Positions 27,209 to 35,408 of a stretch of DNA of 59,212 nucleotides are shown one piece after another (position 1 is the first letter of the stretch; each line of letters begins with the position of its first letter). The position numbers and the translations under genes are program-made. A model generated the notes under the pieces. It saw only the letters and a program-made list of their open reading frames with translations, had not been told where the DNA came from and ran no database searches. Source of the stretch: Planotetraspora kaengkrachanensis (GTDB taxonomy: Bacteria; Actinomycetota; Actinomycetes; Streptosporangiales; Streptosporangiaceae); NCBI RefSeq assembly GCF_016862895.1, contig NZ_BONV01000029.1, forward strand, positions 1 to 59,212, in the 5' to 3' direction.

Positions 27209-27275
27209 GACTGCTCCTCGGTGAGCGTTCCGGCGGCGCTCACCGGCCGCCGGCAGTCTTGTGTGGGTCGCTGGC

Positions 27276-28400
27276 TCATGCCGCGGCACCTTCCGCCTGC
27301 TGGGGGGTGGCCAGCTCGCGGCTGACCCGCCGTTGCTCCGCCACGATGCGGTACCGATGGACCAGCTCGTACGCGATGATCACGGAGAGCACGATGACTC
27401 CCTGCATGATCGCCACGATCTCCTTGGAGATGTCGAGCAGCTGGAGCGTGTCGGACGAGTTGTCCAGGAAGCTCCACAGCAGCGCGCCGATCGCCATGCC
27501 CACCGCGTTGTTGCGGCCGAGCAGGGCGATCGCGATGCCGGTGAATCCGAGGCCCGTGGGGAAGTTGGTGCTGTACTTGTACGACGCGCCGAGCAGCTCG
27601 GGCATGCCGATCAGTCCCGCGACCACGCCGGAGACGACCATCGTGATGACGATCATCTTCTTGACGCTGATCCCGCTGGCCACCGCTGCCGTCTCCGACT
27701 GTCCCGTGGCCCGCAGCTCGAACCCGAACCTGGTCCGGTTCAGCAGGACGTAGTAGGCGACGCCGAGGACGAGCGCCAGCACGATGAAGCCGGTGACCTG
27801 CAACTGGGTTCCGGGGATGAGCGCCATGCCCGGCACTCGGGAGTCCCCGGGGATCTCCTTGGTGGCGAGCTCGTTGCCCCTGAGGACTCCGAAGTGGTTG
27901 GTCACCAGCCACGAGCCGATGCCGGTGGCGATGGAGTTCAGCATGATCGTCGAGATGACCTCGCTCACGCCGCGGGTCACTCTCAGCAGGCCCGCGATCG
28001 CGGCCCACAGGGCGCCCACGACCACCGCGACCACGACGATCAGGATGATGTTGAGCACGCCGGGGAGCAGGGCCGCGCCGCCGACGCCCGCCGCCACCAC
28101 GGCGGCCAGCCGGTACTGGCCGTCCACGCCGATGTTGAACAGATTCATGCGGAAGCCGATGGCCACGGCCAGGGCCGAGATGTAGTACTCGGTGCCCGTG
28201 TTGACGATGACGGCCATCGTCCGCGGCTGGGAGCCGTACTGCGCGAGGGCCTGGAAGGTCTCCAGCGGAGCCTTGCCCGTGGCGAGGAGCACGACAGAGG
28301 TGATCACTACGGCGAACAGGACGGCGAGCAGCGGGGCGACCAGGGCCAGCCAGCCGCTCAGCTTCACCCGTCCGAGGAGCCGGTCGACAAAGGTGCTCAT
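27276..28400 (-). CDS. BMP-type nucleoside ABC transporter permease (first)
   Basis: 374 residues with about eight to ten membrane segments. Landmarks: AIGFRMNLFNIGVDGQYRL, TRGVSEVISTIMLN and the cytoplasmic coupling region GFELRATGQSETAAVASGIS. Forms the membrane channel with the permease encoded next. The ATG at 28400 overlaps the TGA of the ATPase gene (ATGA), so it is translationally coupled. A longer frame to 28943 only reads through the ATPase gene. Confidence 0.92.
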   Translation of the reverse strand: MSTFVDRLLGRVKLSGWLALVAPLLAVLFAVVITSVVLLATGKAPLETFQALAQYGSQPRTMAVIVNTGTEYYISALAVAIGFRMNLFNIGVDGQYRLAAVVAAGVGGAALLPGVLNIILIVVVAVVVGALWAAIAGLLRVTRGVSEVISTIMLNSIATGIGSWLVTNHFGVLRGNELATKEIPGDSRVPGMALIPGTQLQVTGFIVLALVLGVAYYVLLNRTRFGFELRATGQSETAAVASGISVKKMIVITMVVSGVVAGLIGMPELLGASYKYSTNFPTGLGFTGIAIALLGRNNAVGMAIGALLWSFLDNSSDTLQLLDISKEIVAIMQGVIVLSVIIAYELVHRYRIVAEQRRVSRELATPQQAEGAAA

Positions 28401-29929
28401 GCGCCCTCCCCGGCGCCCGTCATGGCCGAGCCGAGCCGCTCGGGAGTCACGGAGGTCGGGTCGATGTCCGCGACGATCCTTCCGCGAAGGATCACCTTGA
28501 GTGAGTCGGACAGGCCGATGAGCTCGTCGAGGTCCGCCGAGATCAGCAGCACGGCGAGACCGGCGGCTCGTGCCGTCCTGAGGTGGTCCCAGATCGCCGC
28601 CTGCGCGCCCACGTCGACGCCGCGCGTCGGGTGGCTGGCGATGAGCAGGACGGGGTCGCCGCTCATCTCCCGGCCCACGATCAGTTTCTGCTGGTTGCCG
28701 CCGGACAGCGCGGCCGCGTCCACCTCGATGCCGGGGGTGCGGACGTCGTAGTCCTGGACGATCCTGCGGGTGTCCGCCCGCGCTCCCGCGCGGTCGACCC
28801 ACAGGCCCTTGACGTTGGGCCGCCGGGTCTGGTGGCCGAGGATCCGGTTCTCCCAGAGCGGCGACTCGAGCAGCAGCCCGTGCCGGTGCCGGTCCTCCGG
28901 GATGTACCCGATGCCCGCCTCCCGCCGTTTCAGCGTGGACCACTGGCTGATGTCCTCGCCGGCGAGGGTGATGTCGCCGGTCGAGCCGCGCATCCCCATG
29001 ATCGCTTCGACGAGTTCGGCCTGCCCGTTGCCCTCGACGCCCGCGATGCCCAGGACCTCGCCCTTGTGGATCTCCAGGGTGACGCCGTCGACGATCGCCC
29101 GGCCCGTGTCGCTGCGTACCGTCAGGTCCCGTACGGCGAGCGCCACGACGTCGGTGACGGTCGACTCGCGGGTCTCGGGGCTGGGCAGCTCGCTGCCGAC
29201 CATGAGCTCGGCGAGCCGGCGCGCGGTCACGCCCTTGGGATCGAGCGTCGCGACGGTCGTGCCGCGGCGGATGACCGTGATCGCGTCCGCGACCCGCAGC
29301 ACCTCGTCGAGCTTGTGGGAGATGAACAGGATCGTGAGGCCCTCGCGGACCAGTCCTCGCAGGTTGTCGAAGAGCTCGTCGACCTCCTGGGGAACGAGGA
29401 CGGCGGTCGGCTCGTCGAGGATGAGGATGCGGGCGCCGCGGTAGAGGACCTTGAGGATCTCGACTCGCTGGCGGGCACCGACCCCGAGCTCCTCGACGGG
29501 GACGTCGGGCTCGATCGCGAGGCCGTACGCGTCGGAGATCTCCTTGATCTTCTTGCGGGCGGCGCGGAAGTCGAGTGCGACGCCGCCGCGGCGGGGCTCG
29601 CTGCCGAGGACGACGTTCTCGAGCACGGTGAGGTTGTCGGCCAGCATGAAGTGCTGGTGGACCATGCCGATGCCGTGGGAGATGGCGTCACCGGGCGTGT
29701 GGAAGACGACGGGGGAACCGTCGACCTTGATCTCGCCCTCGTCCGGACGCTGCATGCCGTAGAGGATCTTCATGAGGGTGGACTTGCCGGCGCCGTTCTC
29801 TCCGACGATGGCGTGGATCCGGCCCTTCGCGACCTGCAGATCGATGTCTCGGTTCGCGACGACTCCGGGGAATCTCTTGGTGATTCCGGCGAGCTCTACA
29901 GCAGGTTCTGTGGCGGTCGCGGTGGAAAT
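28397..29929 (-). CDS. BMP-type nucleoside ABC transporter ATPase, apparent ATT start
   Basis: About 510 residues with two fused ABC domains, as in ribose/nucleoside importers. The first has Walker A VGENGAGKST and ILILDEPTAVL; its signature is VGARQRVEI. The second has a modified P-loop (GVEGNGQAE) and signature LSGGNQQK. No ATG, GTG or TTG precedes the Walker A in this frame back to an in-frame stop. The only start giving a full domain is ATT at 29929-29927, with AAGGAGGAGG upstream (GGAGG, five bases away), reading (M)STATATEPAVELAGITKRFP, just where homologues begin. The first ATG (29773) would delete the Walker A. Operon with the lipoprotein upstream, two permeases, cdd and deoA. Confidence 0.9.
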   Translation of the reverse strand: MSTATATEPAVELAGITKRFPGVVANRDIDLQVAKGRIHAIVGENGAGKSTLMKILYGMQRPDEGEIKVDGSPVVFHTPGDAISHGIGMVHQHFMLADNLTVLENVVLGSEPRRGGVALDFRAARKKIKEISDAYGLAIEPDVPVEELGVGARQRVEILKVLYRGARILILDEPTAVLVPQEVDELFDNLRGLVREGLTILFISHKLDEVLRVADAITVIRRGTTVATLDPKGVTARRLAELMVGSELPSPETRESTVTDVVALAVRDLTVRSDTGRAIVDGVTLEIHKGEVLGIAGVEGNGQAELVEAIMGMRGSTGDITLAGEDISQWSTLKRREAGIGYIPEDRHRHGLLLESPLWENRILGHQTRRPNVKGLWVDRAGARADTRRIVQDYDVRTPGIEVDAAALSGGNQQKLIVGREMSGDPVLLIASHPTRGVDVGAQAAIWDHLRTARAAGLAVLLISADLDELIGLSDSLKVILRGRIVADIDPTSVTPERLGSAMTGAGEGA

Positions 29930-29988
29930 GGCGGCCTCCTCCTTGCGGAGTGCCTGGTGACGGACATTGTTTTGTGACAGTAGACCAA

Positions 29989-30016
29989 GGGGCCCGGGGC
30001 TATGCCCGCGGGCCCC
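29989..30016 (-). terminator. Intercistronic hairpin after the BMP lipoprotein gene
   Basis: On the minus strand GGGGCCCG pairs with CGGGCCCC, with four further pairs after a one-base bulge and a three-base loop, followed by TTGGTCT. Placed between the binding-protein gene and the ATPase gene, it could attenuate or protect the transcript so that more lipoprotein than transporter is made. Confidence 0.55.
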
Positions 30017-30029
30017 ACGTCAGTGCAGA

Positions 30030-31088
30030 TCAGGAGGAAGGAACCGTGATCTCGCCGCTGATGATCTTCTGCTTGTAGTCGTCGAGCTGCGACTTGATGT
30101 CGTCGAGCTGGCCACCGGTCACGGAGTAGTCGACGCCGCCGGCCTTGAGGTCGTAGATGGTGGGGCCTTCCTTGACCGTGTTGGACACGTAGTGCTGGAG
30201 GAAGTCGAAGACCGCGACGTCGACCTTCTTGATCATGGAGGTCATGATGACGTCCTTGACGCCGCTGTAGGCCGGGAGCGCGCCCTGGTCGGAGTCGACG
30301 CCGATCGCGAGGCCCTTCGCGGCCTTGGCCGCGTCGAAGACGCCGCCGCCCGAGCCGCCCGCGGCCTGGTAGACGATGTCGGCGCCCGCGTCGAACATGC
30401 CCTCGGCCGCGGTCTTGCCCTTGGCCGGGTCACCGAATCCACCGAAGTCCGGGGGCTGGGTGAGGTACTTCGACTGGATCTTGATGTCCGGCTTGACCGC
30501 CTTGGCGCCGGCCTCGTAGCCCGCCTGGAACTTGTGGATCAGCGGGACGTCGACGCCGCCGACGAAGCCGATGTTGCCCGACTTCGACTTGAGCGCGGCC
30601 GCCGCGCCGACCAGGAACGAGCCCTGCTCCTCGGCGAACAGCAGGTTGGAGATGTTCGGGGCCGCGACCGGGTCGTCGACGATGGCGAACTTCGTGTCGG
30701 GGAACTCCTTCGCCACCTTCCCGAGCGGCACGGAGTAGGCGAAGCCCACCGCGATGACCGGGTTGTACCCGCCGGAGGCGAGCAGCCGGAGGCGCTCCTC
30801 CTTCTGGGCGTCGGTCTCGCCCTGGGTCGCCTCCAGTTCCTTCTTCTCGACCTTGAGTTCGGTCACGGCCTTGTCCAGGCCGGCCGCGGCGGCGTCGTTG
30901 AAGGACCCGTCTCCGCGACCGCCGATGTCGTATGCGAGACCCACCTTGACCGCGGCGGCGGCAGGCGCCGAGGCACCGGTGGTGGATTCCGATGTCGTGC
31001 TGTCACTACCTCCACACGCGGCGGCGGCCATGAGCATGGCCCCCGCGGCAGTGGCGGCGGCCATCTTGCTAACTCGATTGCGGAGCAA
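30030..31088 (-). CDS. BMP/PnrA-family nucleoside-binding lipoprotein (first copy)
   Basis: 352 residues. Lipoprotein signal ending AAAAC at residue 25 followed by a Ser/Thr-rich linker, then a periplasmic-binding-protein fold with family strings KVGLAYDIGGRGDGSFNDAA, LLFAEEQGSFLVG, GFVGGVD and AGADIVYQAAGG. It captures nucleosides for the ABC transporter downstream. The TTG at 31088 is chosen because GAAGGGGAG precedes it and it gives a short signal; the longer frame to 31202 would prefix a cysteine-rich non-signal sequence. Close paralogue of the gene at 31254. Confidence 0.9.
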   Translation of the reverse strand: MLRNRVSKMAAATAAGAMLMAAAACGGSDSTTSESTTGASAPAAAAVKVGLAYDIGGRGDGSFNDAAAAGLDKAVTELKVEKKELEATQGETDAQKEERLRLLASGGYNPVIAVGFAYSVPLGKVAKEFPDTKFAIVDDPVAAPNISNLLFAEEQGSFLVGAAAALKSKSGNIGFVGGVDVPLIHKFQAGYEAGAKAVKPDIKIQSKYLTQPPDFGGFGDPAKGKTAAEGMFDAGADIVYQAAGGSGGGVFDAAKAAKGLAIGVDSDQGALPAYSGVKDVIMTSMIKKVDVAVFDFLQHYVSNTVKEGPTIYDLKAGGVDYSVTGGQLDDIKSQLDDYKQKIISGEITVPSS

Positions 31089-31163
31089 GGTGTACTCCCC
31101 TTCCGTGTCCGCGCCGTCCAACTTCCGGTGCACGCACGCAGAACGCACGGCAACCCTGCACGG

Positions 31164-31192
31164 AAGATAGTTGTTTGACCTGCATAGACCAA
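31164..31192 (-). promoter_or_regulatory. Promoter of the first BMP gene
   Basis: On the minus strand TTGGTC (31192-31187), 17 bases, TATCTT (31169-31164). This would give a leader of about 70 bases before the TTG at 31088, and means the ABC operon can be transcribed separately from the second BMP gene. Confidence 0.5.
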
Positions 31193-31253
31193 ACCCGCAC
31201 ACAAGTCCGCAATAGGTCCGTTATGCAGCTCACGCCGCCCCGTGACCAGGAGG

Positions 31254-32273
31254 TCAGGCGGCACGCACCTTGATCTTGCCGACGATGATCTGCTGCTTGA
31301 GCTCCTCGAGCCGTGGCTGGATGTCCCGGATGTGGCCTCCGGTGGTCGAGTAGTCCACTCCGCCCAGCCTCAGATCGTAGACAGTCGGGCCCGACCTCAC
31401 CGTGCCGTCCAAGATGTTCGCGATGTAGTCGTAGACGGCCACGTCGACCTTCTTCAACATCGAGGTCAGGATGTTGCCGCGGACGTCGGGCGCGGCCGTC
31501 CTCGCCTGGTCGGAGTCGACGCCGATGGCCCACGCGTGATGCTCGTACGCGGCCTCGAACACGCCGGCCCCCGATCCCCCGGCGGCCTGGTAGACCACGT
31601 CGGCCCCGGCGTCGTACATGCCCTGGGCGGCCAGCCGGCCCTTGGCCGGGTCGTCGAACCCGGTGAGGTCGGGCGGCTGGGCCAGGTACTTCACGTCGAC
31701 GGTGTCCTCAGGTTTGATGTGCTTGACCCCCTGGACGAAGCCGATCTCGAACTTCTTCACCAGAGGCGACTCGACGCCGCCCACGAAGCCGACGTGTCCC
31801 GTGCGCGACTTCAGCGCGGCGGCGGCGCCGACGAGGAACGAGCCCTGCTCCTCGGCGAACAGCAGATTCGAGATGTTGGGCCCCCTGGCCATCGTGTCGT
31901 CCACGATGGCGAAGCGGGTGGCGGGGAAGTCGGGGGCGACCCTTTTCATCGGTTCCGAATAGGCGTAACCCACCGCGATGATCGGGCTGTATCCCGCCTC
32001 GGCCAGAACACGCAGCCGCTCGGCCTTCTGCGCGTCGGTCTCCCCGTGAGTGGCCTCCAGTTCCTTCACGGTCCGGAGTCCGAGGTTTCTCTTGGCGTCG
32101 TCGAGCCCGGCCGCGGCGGCGTCGTTGAACGACTGGTCCCCGCGCCCGCCGATGTCGTACGCCAGCCCCACCTTCATCGAGGAGGCGTCCGATCCGGAGA
32201 ATTCAGGCGGTTTGCCACCGCACGCGGCGGCTACGACCAGAGTTCCGGCCATGAGCACGGCGATCGACCGCAA
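31254..32273 (-). CDS. BMP/PnrA-family nucleoside-binding lipoprotein (second copy)
   Basis: 339 residues. Lipoprotein signal MRSIAVLMAGTLVVAAAC (Cys 18), almost no linker, then the same fold and strings as the neighbour (KVGLAYDIGGRGDQSFNDAA, LLFAEEQGSFLVG, AGADVVYQAAGG). TTG start with a perfect AAGGAGGT seven bases away. Arose by tandem duplication of the 30030 gene; the two differ clearly in linker and in the segment after GRG, so ligand preference may differ. First gene in the salvage and transport run. Confidence 0.9.
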   Translation of the reverse strand: MRSIAVLMAGTLVVAAACGGKPPEFSGSDASSMKVGLAYDIGGRGDQSFNDAAAAGLDDAKRNLGLRTVKELEATHGETDAQKAERLRVLAEAGYSPIIAVGYAYSEPMKRVAPDFPATRFAIVDDTMARGPNISNLLFAEEQGSFLVGAAAALKSRTGHVGFVGGVESPLVKKFEIGFVQGVKHIKPEDTVDVKYLAQPPDLTGFDDPAKGRLAAQGMYDAGADVVYQAAGGSGAGVFEAAYEHHAWAIGVDSDQARTAAPDVRGNILTSMLKKVDVAVYDYIANILDGTVRSGPTVYDLRLGGVDYSTTGGHIRDIQPRLEELKQQIIVGKIKVRAA

Positions 32274-32604
32274 GAGACCTCCTTCACTGACGTTGACCCA
32301 CTAATGTGGCTTATGTCGGGTAAGAGATAACTAGCGACCAATACAATATTTGTCCAAATTTGTGGACTTTATTCCGAATTGTGGGTGACCGCGGGCCTGG
32401 CGGCACCACCGGCGTCCCACTCTTCACCTGAGAACGCCTTTTCTCGCGCCGTACGGCGAAGCCGGCCGTGATGTGCCCGTTATCGGCAATTTCACGCGTT
32501 TCTCATCGGTCACCGCCGCGAATTCCGGTTCGGACCGACCGCCCGTCCTCGAGGTAGAGCGACCGCCTCGGGATGGCGAGGCGTCGACGAGAGGAAGTGC
32601 CGCC
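32274..32604. promoter_or_regulatory. 331-base divergent intergenic region with an AT-rich core
   Basis: Between the BMP gene (left, minus) and the AI-2E-family gene (right, plus). The stretch 32305-32390 is far more AT-rich than the rest of the window and contains GTCCA-N6-TGGAC (32353-32368) as a small inverted repeat. On the minus strand TTGGAC-N18-TAGTTA is a possible promoter for the BMP gene. No coding frame with normal codon use was found. Confidence 0.4.
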
Positions 32605-33852
32605 ATGGCGGACGAGCACGCCACCGGCAAGGGAGTGAATCCGGCCGACAGCGGCACCGCGCAGGAGGGCGGCACCGGACGGCAGACGGACGAGACCGGC
32701 TCACCGCCGGCACGGCCCACCGCGCAGGGACACGGCCGCACGGACCCGGCCGCCGCACAGCCTGCGCAGGTCGCCGCGGACGCCCGCGCCGGCGACGACC
32801 GGCCGCTCGGCAGGCTCGGCCGCCCCTTCAACCACCGGTCGCCCTTCTTCATCGGGATGGCCGGCGCCGCCGGGATCGCGGTGACGTACGCCCTGATCCA
32901 ACTGGTGATCAGCGTGCGCGACGTCCTGGTGCTGATCGGGCTCGCGATGTTCCTGGCCATCGGCCTCAACCCGGCGGTCGAGTGGCTGGTGGGCAGACGC
33001 CTGCCGCGATGGGCGGCGGTGACCGCCATCGTGCTGGCGACGCTGGGACTGGCGGGCGGATTCCTCGCCCTGGCCATCCCCGCCCTGGTCGACCAGGGCG
33101 GCCAGTTCGCCAAGCAACTCCCCGGCTACGTCCACAGCCTGCAGGACCGTCACTCCGTGCTCGGCAGCCTCAACCAGCGCTTCCAGATCGAAAGGCGCAT
33201 CACCGAACTGACGACGTCCGGGACCGGGCTCTCGCTGGCGGGCGGCCTGCTGGGCGCCGGCCGGATCGTCCTGAGCACGGCCGCGTCCTTCCTCATCGTC
33301 TGCGTGCTGATGATCTACTTCCTGGCGGACCTGCCGCGCATCACCGGCACCGTCTACCGGTGCATCCCCCGCTCCCGGCGGGCGAGGGCCGTCCTCATCA
33401 CCGACCAGGTCCTGATGAAGGTCGGCGCGTACGTGCTGGGGAACCTGATCACCTCGGTGATCGCCGGCGTGGCCACCTTCCTGTGGCTGGTCATCTTCGG
33501 AGTGCCGTACCCGGCGCTGCTCGCCCTGTTCGTCGCCCTCGTCGACCTCGTGCCGGTGGTGGGGTCCACGATCGGCGGAGTGGTCGTCTGCCTCGTGGCG
33601 CTCCTGGTCTCGTTCCCGGTCGCGCTCGCCACGCTGGGCTTCTACCTCGCCTACCGGTTCGTGGAGGACTACCTGATCGTCCCCAAGATCATGGGGAAGG
33701 CCGTCGACGTGCCCGGAGTGGTCACGGTTCTGGCCGTCCTGATCGGCGGAGCCCTGCTCGGCATCGTCGGCGCGCTGATCGCGATCCCCGTCGCGGCCGC
33801 CATCCGGCTGCTGCTGAACGAGATCGCCTTCCCACGCCTGGACCGCTCGTGA
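32605..33852 (+). CDS. AI-2E family transporter (permease)
   Basis: 415 residues. A hydrophilic N-terminal 75 residues rich in Gly, Thr and Ala, then seven to eight membrane segments with the family pattern (IGLAMFLAIGLNPAVEWLVGRRLPRW, DLVPVVGSTIGG, RFVEDYLIVPKIMGKAV). Members of this family export autoinducer-2 or act as Na+/H+ antiporters; which applies is unknown. ATG 32605 is preferred over 32473 because GAGAGGAAG precedes it and the extra residues are not family-like. Confidence 0.85.
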   Translation: MADEHATGKGVNPADSGTAQEGGTGRQTDETGSPPARPTAQGHGRTDPAAAQPAQVAADARAGDDRPLGRLGRPFNHRSPFFIGMAGAAGIAVTYALIQLVISVRDVLVLIGLAMFLAIGLNPAVEWLVGRRLPRWAAVTAIVLATLGLAGGFLALAIPALVDQGGQFAKQLPGYVHSLQDRHSVLGSLNQRFQIERRITELTTSGTGLSLAGGLLGAGRIVLSTAASFLIVCVLMIYFLADLPRITGTVYRCIPRSRRARAVLITDQVLMKVGAYVLGNLITSVIAGVATFLWLVIFGVPYPALLALFVALVDLVPVVGSTIGGVVVCLVALLVSFPVALATLGFYLAYRFVEDYLIVPKIMGKAVDVPGVVTVLAVLIGGALLGIVGALIAIPVAAAIRLLLNEIAFPRLDRS

Positions 33853-33926
33853 CCGCCCCGCGCCGGGGCGGCCGGCCAGCGTCAGTTCTTGACCGCCCCG
33901 CGCCGGGGCGGCCGACCGGCGTCAGT
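33851..33926 (+). repeat. Two tandem 40-bp repeats each with a GC hairpin
   Basis: A 40-base unit starting GACCGCCCCGCGCCGGGGCG at 33851 recurs at 33891 with a few differences. Each copy contains CCGCCCC-gcgcc-GGGGCGG, a 7-bp stem with 5-base loop, and ends near GTCAGT. They sit just past the AI-2E gene stop and run into the 3' end of the convergent M20 gene, so a double bidirectional terminator is the likely role. Looks like a local duplication. Confidence 0.8.
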
Positions 33927-35166
33927 GGGCGTCGGCCCCCCAGAGCGCGGTCAGTGTCGTCGCGGCCATGACCTTCACCCCGTAGCCGATCGCCCGCTCG
34001 TCGACGTCGAACTCCGGACGGTGGATGTCGACCTCGTCGATCGCGCCCGGCGACCTGGTGCCGAGCCGTGCCAGAGCGCCGGGCACCGACTCGACGTACC
34101 ACGAGAAGTCCTCGCCGCCGAGGCTCTGCGGCGTGGGGACGGCCGCTCCCTCTCCGAGGATCTGGTCGATGGCGTCGTGCAGCATCTGGATGCTCGTGGC
34201 CTCGTTGACCGTGGGAGGCGTGCCGCGCTTGTAGTTCAGCTCCGCGTCCACGCCGTACGCCCCGGCGACCGAGTCGAGCAGCGCCTTGACGAGGTCGGGC
34301 GCCTGGTGCCAGGCGTTCTCGTCCAGGGACCGGATGGTCCCCTGCGCAGTGCCGACGTCCGGGATGGTGTTGAAGGCATAGCCGGCGGTGATCTGACCCC
34401 ACACCAGGCTGAGGCTCGACCGCGGGTCGACCCGGCGGGACAGGGCGGCGGGAAGCTCCGTGATGATCTTGCTGAGCGCGTAGACGAGGTCGACGGTCAG
34501 GTGCGGGCGGGCGGTGTGCCCGCCGGGGCCGGACACCTTGATCTGGATGTGGTCGCAGGACCCGGTGATGGGACCGGTGCGCAGGCCGATCTGCCCGACG
34601 TCGATCCTGGGGTCGCAGTGGAGGGCGAAGATCCGGTCGACCTCGTTGAGGCCGCCGTCACGCATGACCTCGAGGGCGCCGCCCGCGACCTCCTCGGCCG
34701 GCTGGAAGATCAGACGCACGCGGCCGGGCAGGGCGCCGGCGTCCGCCTGCGAGGCGAGGAACAGCCCGGCTCCGAGGACGACCGCGGTGTGCACGTCGTG
34801 CCCGCACGCGTGGCAGGCCTCCGGGTTCGTCGACCGGTACGGAACGTCCTTCTCGTCCTCCATGGGCAGCGCGTCGATGTCGGCGCGCAGCGCCACCGTG
34901 GGCCCGCTGGCCTCGCCGAGGTCGACCCACAGGCCCGTGCCACGGGACAGCAGCCGGGGCGTCAGGCCCGCGTCCGTCAGCCGCTCAGCGATCTTCTCGG
35001 TGGTGCGGTGCTCGCTGAAGGCGATCTCCGGGTGGGCATGGACATCGCGCCGGAACTCGATCAGCTCATCGTTGTGCTCGCGAAGGAAGCCCGCCAGCTG
35101 CCCAGCCAGGTCGTTTCCCCCGGGCGGAGCCATGTCAGGCGGGGCGAGCTTCGATGAGGTGGTCAC
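33922..35166 (-). CDS. M20-family amidohydrolase (aminoacylase/carboxypeptidase-like)
   Basis: 414 residues of the M20D/IAA-amino-acid hydrolase-like family, which cleaves N-acyl or amide bonds on amino acids. The metal motif ACHACGHDVHTA and QPAEEVAGGALEVM, with the dimerisation-domain entry SGPGGHTARPHL, are all present. Cytoplasmic, no signal. GTG start with GAAGGGAAG upstream. The physiological substrate cannot be told from sequence. Its last bases lie within the second 40-bp repeat. Confidence 0.88.
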   Translation of the reverse strand: MTTSSKLAPPDMAPPGGNDLAGQLAGFLREHNDELIEFRRDVHAHPEIAFSEHRTTEKIAERLTDAGLTPRLLSRGTGLWVDLGEASGPTVALRADIDALPMEDEKDVPYRSTNPEACHACGHDVHTAVVLGAGLFLASQADAGALPGRVRLIFQPAEEVAGGALEVMRDGGLNEVDRIFALHCDPRIDVGQIGLRTGPITGSCDHIQIKVSGPGGHTARPHLTVDLVYALSKIITELPAALSRRVDPRSSLSLVWGQITAGYAFNTIPDVGTAQGTIRSLDENAWHQAPDLVKALLDSVAGAYGVDAELNYKRGTPPTVNEATSIQMLHDAIDQILGEGAAVPTPQSLGGEDFSWYVESVPGALARLGTRSPGAIDEVDIHRPEFDVDERAIGYGVKVMAATTLTALWGADAH

Positions 35167-35408
35167 AGGTCTTCCCTTCTCCGGCGAGCCGTCCAGCCAC
35201 GGATCGCGGGATCGTCGAAAGCAATCGAGCCGAGGAGATCGCGCTGAAAGCTCGAAAGGGTCGTGCGGGCGTCACGCCACCACCGACCCTTCCTTCACAA
35301 TCTTTCCACGCATCGACCGTCCTAGGCGGTGGATTGCCCAGTATTTACACCGGCAACTGCGTGATGCCAGAAGTCGGTTTCCTTTGACGTACAAATCAGA
35401 CATACGTA

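Noticed and set aside
29773-29773. ATG 29773 as start of the ABC ATPase
   Set aside because: It lies after the Walker A (GENGAGKST), which would be lost; homologues begin about 50 residues earlier.
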